A stretch of DNA of 23,024 nucleotides from Clostridia bacterium. GTDB lineage: Bacteria > Bacillota > Clostridia > Oscillospirales > Acutalibacteraceae. This document shows, in pieces, positions 6,216 to 14,867 of the stretch. The stretch lies in contig CAAEIM010000148.1 of assembly GCA_900755995.1 (NCBI GenBank), positions 1-23,024 on the forward strand. The letters run 5' to 3'. The notes under the pieces are model-generated. The model worked only from the letters and a program-made list of their open reading frames with translations. It searched no databases and was not told the DNA's origin. The translations under genes and the position numbers were made by a program. Position 1 is the stretch's first letter; every line of letters begins with the position of its first letter.

Positions 6216-6909
6216 GCAGGACAAGCTCGTGCACGTCCTTACCGCAACCAACGGTATTATCAAGGCTTTTGTCCGTGGTGCAAAAAACATTAAAAATCAA
6301 AAATGCGCCGCAACCTCTCTGCTCACATACTCCCGACTTACCGTTTATAAGGGTCGGGAGAGCTACATAATCGGTGACGCAATTCCCGAGAGGATTTTTT
6401 CAAAGCTCCGGGGAGATGTGGTTAAAACCTGTCTTGCCCAGTACTTTTGCGAGCTTGCAATTACAATTTGTCCGAGAGAGCAAAACTCGGAGGAATTTTT
6501 GCGATTAATTTTAAACGCTCTCTACCTTTTATCAGAAAACAAGCGTTCTGAAAAGCTTATAAAGCCCTGCGTGGAAATGCGCCTTGCAAGCCTTGCCGGG
6601 TATATGCCCGACCTTAGAATGTGCCGTGTTTGCGGTGAATATTCCTGTGATAATATGCTTTTTTTGCCCGCAAGCGGGGCAATAGAATGTTTATCGTGCA
6701 GCAGCAATAATTCCGAGTTAAAGGTGCTTTTAAATCCATCATCACTTACGGCTTTGCGGCATACGGTGTATGTTGATGATGAAAAATTGTTTTCGTTTGC
6801 CCTGCCGGAAAAAGATTTGGACGTGCTCAATGAAGCGAGCGAAAATTATTTAAAATATATGTTTGAAAAGGATTTTTCAACACTGAACTTTTATAAATCT
6901 ATTATTTGA
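6166..6909 (+). CDS. recO: DNA repair protein RecO
   Basis: A 247-residue RecO, which anneals single strands and with RecR loads RecA onto SSB-coated DNA in the RecFOR pathway. The N-terminal OB-fold begins KFRTMGLIVKEQNIGEQDKLV. Cysteine pairs CRVC (153-156) and CLSC (175-178) form the zinc motif typical of Gram-positive RecO. The frame is open from 6121, but ATG 6166 is chosen: GGGAGG lies 7 bases upstream and the protein then begins like other RecO proteins. The first 50 bases overlap the end of the YqzL-like gene. mutS2 follows after 15 bases. Confidence 0.94.
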   Translation: MKFRTMGLIVKEQNIGEQDKLVHVLTATNGIIKAFVRGAKNIKNQKCAATSLLTYSRLTVYKGRESYIIGDAIPERIFSKLRGDVVKTCLAQYFCELAITICPREQNSEEFLRLILNALYLLSENKRSEKLIKPCVEMRLASLAGYMPDLRMCRVCGEYSCDNMLFLPASGAIECLSCSSNNSELKVLLNPSSLTALRHTVYVDDEKLFSFALPEKDLDVLNEASENYLKYMFEKDFSTLNFYKSII

Positions 6910-6924
6910 TACAGGTATTATTAT

Positions 6925-9285
6925 ATGAACAGACATTACAAAACTCTTGAACTCGACAAGATTTTAAAATTACTTGCCGACCAGACAAGTATTGACGACG
7001 CCAAAGAAATGGCGTTGTCACTGGAGCCGCAGTTTGAGCTTGAAAAAATACAGAAGCTTTTAAAACAGACGGATGATGCGGTCGTTCTCAGCGGCAAATT
7101 CGGTACTCCGTCGTTTGGCGGTGCAAAAAACTGTGCAAACGCTCTCAGAAGGGCAGAGGCAGGCGGCTGTCTTTCAACAGGCGAGCTTTTGCAGATTGCA
7201 GAAACACTTAGAATCATTCGCTCGGTAAAGGAATGGCATTCAAAGTTTGCCTCAGCCGAAACCTCACTTGACGGCTATTTCAGCGGCCTTGTGTCGAACA
7301 AATTTCTTGAGGAGAAAATTACAAACGCCATAATCAGCGAAGATGAAATTTCCGACAAAGCAAGCTCAACCCTCTCCGATATACGCAGAAAAATTCGCAC
7401 TGCCTCATCAAAGGCAAGAGAGGTTCTTGATAAAATTATTCACAGCACCGCATACCTTAAATATTTGCAGGACGCTATTGTTACACAGCGTGACGGCAGA
7501 TATGTTGTGCCTGTAAGAAGTGAGTGCAGGGGAAATGTGCCGGGACTTGTGCACGATACCTCGTCAAGCGGAGCAACTGTGTTTATTGAACCAATGGGTG
7601 TTGTTCAGGCAAATAACGACATAAGGCTTTTGCAGTCAAAGGAAGAGGACGAAATTGAAAGAATTTTGTTTGAGCTTTCGGCTAATGCAGGCGATTTTGC
7701 CGATGCAATAATTGCCAGCTACAAAAATCTTGCGTATCTCAACTTTGTGTTTGCAAAGGCAAACCTCGCCTACAATATGAGAGCGACAATGCCGATTATG
7801 AATGACAGGGGCATTGTGGATTTAAAACAGGCAAGACACCCCATTATTGACAGGGAAAAGGTTGTTCCTGTCGATATAGTTCTCGGAAAGAATTTTGATA
7901 CATTGGTAATTACCGGCCCTAATACGGGCGGCAAAACAGTTACTCTTAAAACTCTCGGACTTCTCACACTAATGGCGATGTGCGGACTCCTCGTGCCCTG
8001 CGCCGACAACAGCGAGCTGTCTGTATTCAGGCGGGTTCTCGTTGATATTGGCGATGAGCAGAGCATAGAGCAGTCGCTGTCAACATTTTCGGCACATATG
8101 ACAAATATTATACAGATAATTAAGCTGGCTAATGCCGGTTCGCTTGTACTTATTGATGAGCTTGGCGCAGGCACAGATCCGGTAGAGGGTGCGGCTCTTG
8201 CTATTGCAATTTTGGAAAGACTGCGTTCTAAGCACTCAAAAATTGCAAGCACAACTCATTATGCCGAGCTGAAGGAGTATGCTCTGCGTACTGAGGGTGT
8301 TGAAAATGCCTGCTGCGAATTTGATGTAACCACTTTAAGACCAACCTATCGTTTGCTTATCGGAGTGCCCGGAAAGAGTAACGCCTTTGCTATTTCAAAA
8401 AGGCTCGGTATGGACAACGAAATAATAGACAGGGCAAAGGAGCTTGTTTCAAGCGAAAGCCGTCAGTTTGAGGATGTAGTAGGCACTCTTGAAAAACGCA
8501 GACAAAGCCTTGAAAAGCAGATTGAAAACGCCAACCGCCTTACCGCAAAAGCAAATACCGAAAAGCAAAAGGCAGAAAATGAAATACGCAGGGCAAAAGA
8601 AAATGCAGAGCGTGAAATTGAAAGGGCAAAGCAGGAAGCACAGCGCATTATTGCAAAAACAAGGGCGGAGGCAGACTCTCTTGTTGAGGAGCTTGATAAA
8701 GCCCGCAAGGAAAAGGATATGTCGGCTGAGGCTCGTGCAAAGCTTAAAAGAAACCTCAGCAAAATGGAAACCACTGCCGACCCGATTGTTAAGAAAACAC
8801 CGGAGTCCGAAAAGTACAAGCTGCCCAGAGCGCTCAGGGTTGGCGACAGTGTGCTTATATATGATATTGATAAAAACGCAACCGTACTTGCGCCTCCGAC
8901 CAAGGACGGAATGGTGCTTGTACAGGCGGGAATAATCAAAACAAGGGTTAAGCTCGATAATCTAAGGCTCTTAAAAGAGAAAAAGCAGCAGCCGCCTCAG
9001 TATTCCGCAAAAAGGAATGTACACAGCACTCTTGACGTCCGCCCGACAACGGAGGTTGATGTAAGAGGAGAAACCGCCTTTGACGCAATAATGATTGTTG
9101 ATAAGGCTATTGACAATGCCGTTCTTATGAATATAAATCAGCTTACCATTATTCACGGCAAGGGAACGGGAGTTTTAAGAAGGGAAATTTCAGCTTTCCT
9201 GAAAACTCACAGGGCGGTTAAAAGCTACAGGCTCGGTGTGTTCGGCGAGGGTGAAGACGGCGTTACCATTGTTGAATTGAAGTAA
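6925..9285 (+). CDS. mutS2: Endonuclease MutS2
   Basis: A 786-residue MutS2, a MutS-type ATPase with a C-terminal Smr nuclease domain, implicated in suppressing homologous recombination and in rescue of collided ribosomes. Helical core to about 290; Walker A GPNTGGKT (331-338); the conserved SLVLIDELGAGTDP Walker B region near 405-418; a long, charged coiled coil (about 520-625); a KOW-like segment; and an Smr domain with DVRG (712-715) and HGKGTG (744-749). Length is normal. The ribosome site is weak (AGG about 8 bases upstream). It ends the housekeeping block; a hairpin and the polysaccharide promoter follow. Confidence 0.96.
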   Translation: MNRHYKTLELDKILKLLADQTSIDDAKEMALSLEPQFELEKIQKLLKQTDDAVVLSGKFGTPSFGGAKNCANALRRAEAGGCLSTGELLQIAETLRIIRSVKEWHSKFASAETSLDGYFSGLVSNKFLEEKITNAIISEDEISDKASSTLSDIRRKIRTASSKAREVLDKIIHSTAYLKYLQDAIVTQRDGRYVVPVRSECRGNVPGLVHDTSSSGATVFIEPMGVVQANNDIRLLQSKEEDEIERILFELSANAGDFADAIIASYKNLAYLNFVFAKANLAYNMRATMPIMNDRGIVDLKQARHPIIDREKVVPVDIVLGKNFDTLVITGPNTGGKTVTLKTLGLLTLMAMCGLLVPCADNSELSVFRRVLVDIGDEQSIEQSLSTFSAHMTNIIQIIKLANAGSLVLIDELGAGTDPVEGAALAIAILERLRSKHSKIASTTHYAELKEYALRTEGVENACCEFDVTTLRPTYRLLIGVPGKSNAFAISKRLGMDNEIIDRAKELVSSESRQFEDVVGTLEKRRQSLEKQIENANRLTAKANTEKQKAENEIRRAKENAEREIERAKQEAQRIIAKTRAEADSLVEELDKARKEKDMSAEARAKLKRNLSKMETTADPIVKKTPESEKYKLPRALRVGDSVLIYDIDKNATVLAPPTKDGMVLVQAGIIKTRVKLDNLRLLKEKKQQPPQYSAKRNVHSTLDVRPTTEVDVRGETAFDAIMIVDKAIDNAVLMNINQLTIIHGKGTGVLRREISAFLKTHRAVKSYRLGVFGEGEDGVTIVELK

Positions 9286-9343
9286 TAATTTTTTAGAATT
9301 TTTTTAGAATATTGTTTTATCACCGGCAGTCATTTGCAAGCTG

Positions 9344-9372
9344 TGCCCTCTGTCTTAATAAGACAGGGGGCA
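9344..9372 (+). terminator. Strong hairpin after mutS2, probable terminator
   Basis: TGCCCTCTGTCTTA (9344-9357) pairs with TAAGACAGGGGGCA (9359-9372), 14 bp with one G-U pair. The bases after it (TTACTTATAGTT) are only moderately T-rich, so termination may be incomplete. It lies 58 bases past the mutS2 stop and before the next promoter. Confidence 0.55.
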
Positions 9373-9464
9373 TTACTTATAGTTAGTATTATAATAAAAA
9401 CAGCACAAAATAAAGGGGAAAATGTAGATATTACTACAAAAATTTCAGTAAGCTTAGTTTCAGG

Positions 9465-9493
9465 TTGATTTTTGAGTGATTGTGTTGTATAAT
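9465..9493 (+). promoter_or_regulatory. Sigma-A promoter of the polysaccharide operon
   Basis: TTGATT (9465-9470), exactly 17 bases, then TATAAT (9488-9493). Transcription should start near 9500, leaving a leader of about 190 bases before glf. A second TATAAT (9552-9557) has no good -35 partner. Confidence 0.72.
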
Positions 9494-9499
9494 CATATT

Positions 9500-9693
9500 G
9501 AATGCTTATATCGTTATAGTTGAATTTTTTTAATTTGGGTATTTATTTTAATATAATCCACAAAAATATATGCACATACTTTTGCAATATTTTGCGAGAG
9601 CCGCAGGATTTTTGTGCCCGAATTGTGATTTCTAAACTTTTTAATGTTTTTATATATTAACTTAATTTAACAAAAATGCAGAGGATGGAAAAA
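9500..9693 (+). promoter_or_regulatory. Structured 5' leader of the polysaccharide operon
   Basis: The 408-base gap between mutS2 and glf holds a hairpin, a promoter and this leader. CACAAAAAT (9559-9567) is perfectly inverted as ATTTTTGTG (9608-9616), enclosing a smaller TGCG/CGCA stem and two copies of TTTTGC. This would fold in the transcript and might be a regulatory element. I do not recognise a known riboswitch class. No well-formed terminator stem follows before the glf ribosome site. Confidence 0.4.
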
Positions 9694-10803
9694 ATGTACG
9701 ATTATTTAATAGTAGGCTCCGGATTGTATGGAGCGGTTTTCGCTCACGAGGCAAAGGCTAAGGGCAAAAAGGTGCTTGTTATAGATAAAAGACCGAATAT
9801 CGCCGGTAATGTTTATACCGAGAATATTGAGGGCATAAATGTACATAAGTACGGCGCACATATTTTTCATACCAATAATACCAAAGTCTGGAATTATATT
9901 AATCAGTTCGCTGCATTCAATCGTTTTACAAACTCACCTGTTGCTAACTATAAAGGTGAGCTTTATTCTATGCCCTTTAATATGTACACATTCAATAAGA
10001 TGTGGGGAGTGGTAACTCCTGAAGAAGCTATGGCTAAGATTGAGGAACAAAGAAAGGAAATCACCGGTGGGCCTAAAAACCTTGAGGAGCAGGCAATCAG
10101 CCTTGTCGGAAGGGATATTTATGAAAAGCTGGTAAAGGGATATACCGAAAAGCAGTGGGGACGTCGCTGCGAGGAGCTTCCCACTTTTATAATCAAAAGA
10201 CTTCCCGTTCGTTTTACCTTTGACAATAACTATTTTAACGCACTTTATCAGGGTATTCCTATTGGCGGATATACTAAGATGGTTGAAAATCTGCTTTCCG
10301 GAATAGAAGTTATAGTCAATGAGGATTATTTAGCAGATAAAGGCAAATGGGATAAATTGGCAGATAAAATAATATATACCGGAGCGATTGACGCATATTT
10401 TGACTACAAGCTTGGAAATCTTGAATACAGAAGCGTTCGCTTTGAAAATGAAATTCTGGATAAGCCTAATTTTCAGGGCAATGCAGCCGTGAATTATACA
10501 GACCGAGAAACTCCGTGGACAAGAATAATTGAACATAAGTGGTTTGAATTCGGCAGGGACGAAAACGGAAACGAGCTGCCTAAAACTATAATAAGTAAGG
10601 AATATTCGTCCGAGTGGAAACCGGGTGACGAGCCATATTATCCTGTAAATGACGAAAAGAACAGTAAGCTGTACGCCGCTTATAAGGAACTTGCCGATAA
10701 GGAATCTAAGGTTATTTTCGGCGGCAGATTAGGCGAATACAAATACTATGATATGGACGCTGTCATTGCATCTGCTTTAGATTGTGCGGAAAGAGAGCTT
10801 TAA
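9694..10803 (+). CDS. glf: UDP-galactopyranose mutase
   Basis: A 369-residue flavoenzyme interconverting UDP-galactopyranose and UDP-galactofuranose, the Galf donor for cell-surface glycans. The FAD-binding GSGLYG is at residues 8-13, followed by VLVIDKRPNIAGNVY and the family signature KYGAHIFHTNN. The C-terminal part has GRLGEYKYYDMD. ATG 9694 is preferred over 9676 because AGAGGA lies 8 bases before it and the protein then starts, as usual, right at the Rossmann strand. Length matches the family (about 365-390). First gene of the polysaccharide operon, 3 bases before a DUF4422 glycosyltransferase. Confidence 0.96.
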   Translation: MYDYLIVGSGLYGAVFAHEAKAKGKKVLVIDKRPNIAGNVYTENIEGINVHKYGAHIFHTNNTKVWNYINQFAAFNRFTNSPVANYKGELYSMPFNMYTFNKMWGVVTPEEAMAKIEEQRKEITGGPKNLEEQAISLVGRDIYEKLVKGYTEKQWGRRCEELPTFIIKRLPVRFTFDNNYFNALYQGIPIGGYTKMVENLLSGIEVIVNEDYLADKGKWDKLADKIIYTGAIDAYFDYKLGNLEYRSVRFENEILDKPNFQGNAAVNYTDRETPWTRIIEHKWFEFGRDENGNELPKTIISKEYSSEWKPGDEPYYPVNDEKNSKLYAAYKELADKESKVIFGGRLGEYKYYDMDAVIASALDCAEREL

Positions 10804-10806
10804 TAA

Positions 10807-11622
10807 ATGGATTACACTGTTAAAATTATCATTGCAACGCATAAAAAATACCAAATGCCTGATGATAAAATGTACCTTCCTCTCCATGTAGGTGCAGAGG
10901 GTAAAAAAGACGCCGACGGCAATGCTTTGGACTTAGGTTATGTAAAGGACAACACAGGGGATAATATATCGGAGCTTAATCCGTCTTTTTGTGAGCTGAC
11001 AGGCTTATATTGGGCGTGGAAAAACCTTAATGAAGATTATATTGGCCTTGCTCATTACAGACGTCATTTTTCAATGAAAAAGAAAGGTACTTTTGAAAAC
11101 GTGCTGAGGTACGATGAATTAAAGCCTTACCTTGGAAGGGTGAAGGTGTTTGTACCCAAAAAAAGAAGATATTATATAGAAACACTCTACAGTCATTATG
11201 CGCATACTCATTATGCCAGCCATCTTGATGAAACCAGAAAGGTAATTTCAGAAAAGTATCCTGAATATATTCCAAGCTATGATAAGGTTGTTAAGCGAAC
11301 CTATGGTTATATGTTCAATATGATGATTATGGACAAAAAGCATTTTGACGATTATTGCAAGTGGCTTTTTGATATTCTCTTTGAGGTAGGCAAGCGAATT
11401 GATATGCCTGAGCTGAGTGCGTTTCAGGGCAGATATTACGGCAGAATCAGCGAAATTATTTTTAACGTATGGCTTAACCAAAAGGTGAGCAGCGGAGAAA
11501 TTGAAAAGTCCGAAGTGATGGAAATTCCGTGTATTCATATGGAAAAAATAAATTGGTTTAAAAAAGGCACGTCCTTTTTAAAGGCTAAGTATATCGGCAA
11601 GAAGTACGAGGGCAGTTTTTAA
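10807..11622 (+). CDS. DUF4422 glycosyltransferase, possible galactofuranosyltransferase
   Basis: A 271-residue DUF4422 protein, a family found in capsule and exopolysaccharide loci and associated with glycosyl transfer. Visible family motifs are FCELTGLYWAWKN (61-73) and GLAHYRRHF (80-88), plus the ATHKKYQMPDD start. It has no membrane segment, so it is probably cytoplasmic and acts at the inner membrane face on lipid-linked sugars. It lies 3 bases after glf, so co-translation with the UDP-Galf-making enzyme is likely, and use of UDP-Galf is the natural inference. Acceptor and linkage cannot be read from the sequence. The family call is good; the sugar is inferred. Confidence 0.82.
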   Translation: MDYTVKIIIATHKKYQMPDDKMYLPLHVGAEGKKDADGNALDLGYVKDNTGDNISELNPSFCELTGLYWAWKNLNEDYIGLAHYRRHFSMKKKGTFENVLRYDELKPYLGRVKVFVPKKRRYYIETLYSHYAHTHYASHLDETRKVISEKYPEYIPSYDKVVKRTYGYMFNMMIMDKKHFDDYCKWLFDILFEVGKRIDMPELSAFQGRYYGRISEIIFNVWLNQKVSSGEIEKSEVMEIPCIHMEKINWFKKGTSFLKAKYIGKKYEGSF

Positions 11623-11651
11623 TACTAGATTTTAAGTCTGAGGAAAGTTTT

Positions 11652-11679
11652 TTGAAATTAAGTGTGAATTAATTATGCT
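11652..11679 (+). promoter_or_regulatory. Possible secondary promoter upstream of licD
   Basis: TTGAAA (11652-11657), a 16-base spacer, then TATGCT (11674-11679), in the 102-base gap before the LicD gene. The -10 is a 4/6 match. This may be an internal promoter, but in AT-rich DNA such matches arise by chance. Confidence 0.3.
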
Positions 11680-11724
11680 TTTAAAAATGAAGGCATTACA
11701 ACGGTATATGGGGGATATTTTAAG

Positions 11725-12630
11725 ATGAAGCTGGCAACAACATCGGCATTTAAGCAGCTGTCAAAATACAATGATAATTTGATTACATTGTCTGACGAGC
11801 AGCTGGGGGCTGTTCAAAAAATAAGCTTAGAAACACTTCACGATATAGTGAAAGTCTGCGACGAGCTTTCGGTTAATTACCACCTTACAGGTGGTTCTGC
11901 ACTTGGCGTTGTACGCCACAAGGGCTTTATTCCGTGGGATGACGATGTTGATATTGATATAGCAAGAAAAGATGTTGAGAGATTTATAGAAGCCTTTCAG
12001 AAGAAATACGCTGACAAATATTGGATTCACTCCCCAAAATCAAAGGGCGTTCACTGTATGCAATGCTACCATATCAGAAGAAAGGGTACTGTATTCAGAG
12101 GATGCAGCGACCCAACCTCAGACCAGAGCGGAATTTCTATTGATTTGGTTGTAATGGAAAACACCTTTGACAACGTTATTTTAAGAAAAATTCACGGCTT
12201 TTTCAGTCTGGCATTTGGGTTTATTGTTTCCTGCAGACGTTTTTATATGACAAGAGATTATTTGTTGAAAATTTCGGAAAAGACTGATGATATAAAAAAG
12301 ATATTTAAGAAAAAAATAGCAATCGGCAGATTGTTTTCTTTTTTGTCGCTTGAAACATGGACTAAATTGTATGATAAGTGGAATTCTATTTGCCATAATG
12401 AAAATTCAAAGTATGTTGTAGTACCGGCAGGAAGAAAGCATTTCTTTGGTGAAACATATCTGAGAGCCGATTTTTCGGAAACAACAACTGGACAGTTTGA
12501 AGATTTGCAGGTGAAAATCCCTAAAAACTGGGATAAATATTTGACGCATATGTATGGCAATTATATGGAGCTGCCAAAAGCAGAAAATCAGGAACAGCAC
12601 GTTTTAGTTGAATTTGAGATTAATATTTGA
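11725..12630 (+). CDS. licD: LicD-family phosphotransferase
   Basis: A 301-residue LicD-family protein. Characterised members transfer phosphocholine, or in related eukaryotic proteins ribitol phosphate, from a CDP donor to a glycan. The defining motif spans residues 56-77: GGSALGVVRHKG, then FIPWDDDVDI with the metal-binding acidic residues. The start at 11725 has GGGGGA about 9 bases upstream. One hydrophobic stretch near 161-175 could touch the membrane, but no signal peptide is seen. In this cluster it sits with a TarI/IspD-like cytidylyltransferase, which could supply its CDP-activated substrate; no choline uptake or kinase genes are visible. Which phospho-group it moves is unknown. Confidence 0.88.
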   Translation: MKLATTSAFKQLSKYNDNLITLSDEQLGAVQKISLETLHDIVKVCDELSVNYHLTGGSALGVVRHKGFIPWDDDVDIDIARKDVERFIEAFQKKYADKYWIHSPKSKGVHCMQCYHIRRKGTVFRGCSDPTSDQSGISIDLVVMENTFDNVILRKIHGFFSLAFGFIVSCRRFYMTRDYLLKISEKTDDIKKIFKKKIAIGRLFSFLSLETWTKLYDKWNSICHNENSKYVVVPAGRKHFFGETYLRADFSETTTGQFEDLQVKIPKNWDKYLTHMYGNYMELPKAENQEQHVLVEFEINI

Positions 12631-12677
12631 TAAAGTATTGATGTGCATTTAATGGTAACAGTTTGTGGAGATATAAT

Positions 12678-13817
12678 ATGAAAATTGGAACATTGAGCTT
12701 AAATATAAATACCGATGATTTGAATTACGGAGCAATGCTTCATTCGTGGGCGTTTGCTGCTTTTTTGGAAAAACAGGGTTTGTCTGACGATGTAGAGATA
12801 ATTGATTATACTACTCCGCAATTAGAACAGTTTAACCGAAAACATCCCATAATATCGTATATTAAAATGCACAGGTGGAAAAGCGCAGTAAAGCTGATGC
12901 TTTCCGCAAACAGCTTTAAAAAAAGACTTAAAAGGTTTGATGAATTTGTAAACAAAAATATGAAAACTTCAGAAAATTCCTACACTCAGAAGCAGCTTTC
13001 CGAAGAAAATTTAAAATATGACTGCGTTATTTGCGAGAGCGATGTAATCTGGAGTCCGAGATTTTTTTACGGAAAATTTGACGAAACATTTTTTCTCGCT
13101 TTAAAAAGTATGGAAGATAAGAAAAAAATTGTTTACGCAGCCAGCACGGCAAATGCAGATTTCAGAGATAATGAGCTTGATTCTTTTAAGGAATTAATTC
13201 AATATCCCGATTATGTGGCTTGCAGAGAAATTTACGGAACTAAGCTGATAAAGGAATGCGGCAGAGCTGATGTTGCCACGGTTGCAGATCCGGTGTTGCT
13301 GCTTGACGCCGAGGATTATAACAAAATAACAGCAGAGCGACTGATAAAGGAAAAATATCTACTTGTTTACATACCGTTAAATTACGACTCAAGGTATCAG
13401 AAGGCTGCTCACTCTTACGCTGAAAAGCACGGATTAAAGGTAGTTGAAATTTCTTACTATATCTGGAACTCATTTAAACATAAGGTTATTCCTGATGCGA
13501 CAATCGAGGAGTTTCTCTCGCTGATTAAAAATGCAGAGGTGATTTTCACTAATTCCTTTCATGCGGTATGCTTCTCGTGCATCTTCCACAGACAGTTTTA
13601 TGCTTTTGTGAGAAAAACCGGTATGAAAACAAAGGATCTTTGTGAACGCCTGGGATTAACGGAAAATTATATGGATGTGGATAATTTCCACGAGTGCGCT
13701 CCTATTGATTTTGAAGAAGTTGATAAGAAGATTAAAAAAGAGCGTGAAAGCTCAATAGCTTGGCTTGAAAACGCTATAAACGGCAGTAAAAAGGAAAGGG
13801 GAGGAAAATATGATTGA
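12678..13817 (+). CDS. Polysaccharide pyruvyl transferase family protein (first)
   Basis: A 379-residue member of the polysaccharide pyruvyl transferase family (PF04230). Members move a pyruvyl group from phosphoenolpyruvate to a sugar, giving acidic ketals. Features: N-terminal NYGAMLHSWAF (16-26), ESDVIW (120-125) where many homologues have GSDQVW, and TNSFHA (291-296). The start is ATG 12678, with GGAG 7 bases upstream, rather than the TTG at 12663. Its last 8 bases overlap the following GT2 gene. It is clearly diverged from the second family member at 16184, so this is not a recent duplication. Target sugar unknown. Confidence 0.87.
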   Translation: MKIGTLSLNINTDDLNYGAMLHSWAFAAFLEKQGLSDDVEIIDYTTPQLEQFNRKHPIISYIKMHRWKSAVKLMLSANSFKKRLKRFDEFVNKNMKTSENSYTQKQLSEENLKYDCVICESDVIWSPRFFYGKFDETFFLALKSMEDKKKIVYAASTANADFRDNELDSFKELIQYPDYVACREIYGTKLIKECGRADVATVADPVLLLDAEDYNKITAERLIKEKYLLVYIPLNYDSRYQKAAHSYAEKHGLKVVEISYYIWNSFKHKVIPDATIEEFLSLIKNAEVIFTNSFHAVCFSCIFHRQFYAFVRKTGMKTKDLCERLGLTENYMDVDNFHECAPIDFEEVDKKIKKERESSIAWLENAINGSKKERGGKYD

Positions 13818-14838
13818 TATAAGCATCATAATTCCTGCCTATAATATTGAAAAAGTTAAGCTTGAAAGATGTTTTCAGAGCATTTATGAGCAAATGACTA
13901 AAAATATCGAAGTGGTAGTTATAGATGACGGAAGCGCAGAGCCTTATGCCGGCGATACAAAGCTGCTTGCACAGAAATATTCATTCAAATTAATAAGACG
14001 AACTAACGGCGGAATTTCTGTAGCCCGAAATAACGGTATAGAAGCAAGCAGGGGAAAATATATAATGTTTGTTGACGCAGATGATTTTTTAGAAAAAGAC
14101 AGCATTATAAGAGGTTATGAACTGGCTGAGAAATACAACGCCGATGTAGTTCTCGGCGGAATAAACATTGTTGATAACAATAAAATCAAAGAATGTAAAA
14201 TATCCGGTGGCAGCGAGCTGATATACAACAAAACCGATATTGGCAAATTGCAGAAATATATGCTTGCCATCAGGTGCGAAAAGAATTCAAGCGAGTTGTC
14301 AGGCTTGCGCTGCGTGGGTCCATGGTCAAAAATTATCAGGAAAGATTTTCTTGATAATATCAGATTTGACGAAAGCCTACTGTTATATGAGGACTTGATG
14401 TTTAATTTGACTATGTTGGATAAGGCGTCGCTTGTTGTGATTGATAACAGTATTTGGTATAATTATATGATTTATTCTCAATCCTCTATCCATAAATACA
14501 AAAAAAACGGAATTGAAATAATGATGTATGCATTGGATAAGCTCGATAATTTGCTTGATGTACATACTGATTGGGGAGCGGCAGTTTCAATAAAAACTTT
14601 TGAATGTTTGCGCAGAGCGTTTGAGAATACAGTATGCCATAAGGATAATAAAGAAGCTAAAAAAATAAGTACAATTAAAAATGTTTTAAACAATGAACGT
14701 GTGATAAGACTGCTCGGTCAGTATGATAAGAATATTTATCAGTTGACCAAAAAGGAAAAGATTTTATGGACTGTGTTTACTAAAAAGCTAAATTTTGCAG
14801 TATTTATTTTTTATAGATTAAAACAATATAAAAAGTAG
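13810..14838 (+). CDS. GT2-family glycosyltransferase
   Basis: A 342-residue GT-A fold glycosyltransferase. The N-terminal domain shows ISIIIPAYN (4-12), the nucleotide-sugar aspartates DDG (39-41), NGGISVARNNG (66-76) and the metal-binding DADD (89-92). A catalytic acidic motif YEDLMFN lies near residue 197. There is no transmembrane segment; it would act at the cytoplasmic membrane face. GGAGG lies 5 bases before the start, and the gene overlaps the upstream pyruvyl transferase by 8 bases, so they are co-translated. With DUF4422 it is one of only two recognisable glycosyltransferases in the cluster. Donor and acceptor cannot be told. Confidence 0.92.
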   Translation: MIDISIIIPAYNIEKVKLERCFQSIYEQMTKNIEVVVIDDGSAEPYAGDTKLLAQKYSFKLIRRTNGGISVARNNGIEASRGKYIMFVDADDFLEKDSIIRGYELAEKYNADVVLGGINIVDNNKIKECKISGGSELIYNKTDIGKLQKYMLAIRCEKNSSELSGLRCVGPWSKIIRKDFLDNIRFDESLLLYEDLMFNLTMLDKASLVVIDNSIWYNYMIYSQSSIHKYKKNGIEIMMYALDKLDNLLDVHTDWGAAVSIKTFECLRRAFENTVCHKDNKEAKKISTIKNVLNNERVIRLLGQYDKNIYQLTKKEKILWTVFTKKLNFAVFIFYRLKQYKK

Positions 14839-14867
14839 ATAAAAATAATTAAGCAGGAGAAATTAAA

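Noticed and set aside
8489..8935. 148-residue frame inside mutS2
   Set aside because: Very basic shadow of the charged coiled-coil region of mutS2 in another frame, with no start context.
9390..9395. TATAAT box downstream of the mutS2 hairpin
   Set aside because: No acceptable -35 hexamer at 16-18 bases; the pair at 9465-9493 is much better.
9570..9635. 21-residue frame with a CPNC motif in the glf leader
   Set aside because: No ribosome site precedes the ATG and it coincides with the leader inverted repeat. A leader peptide is possible but not supported.
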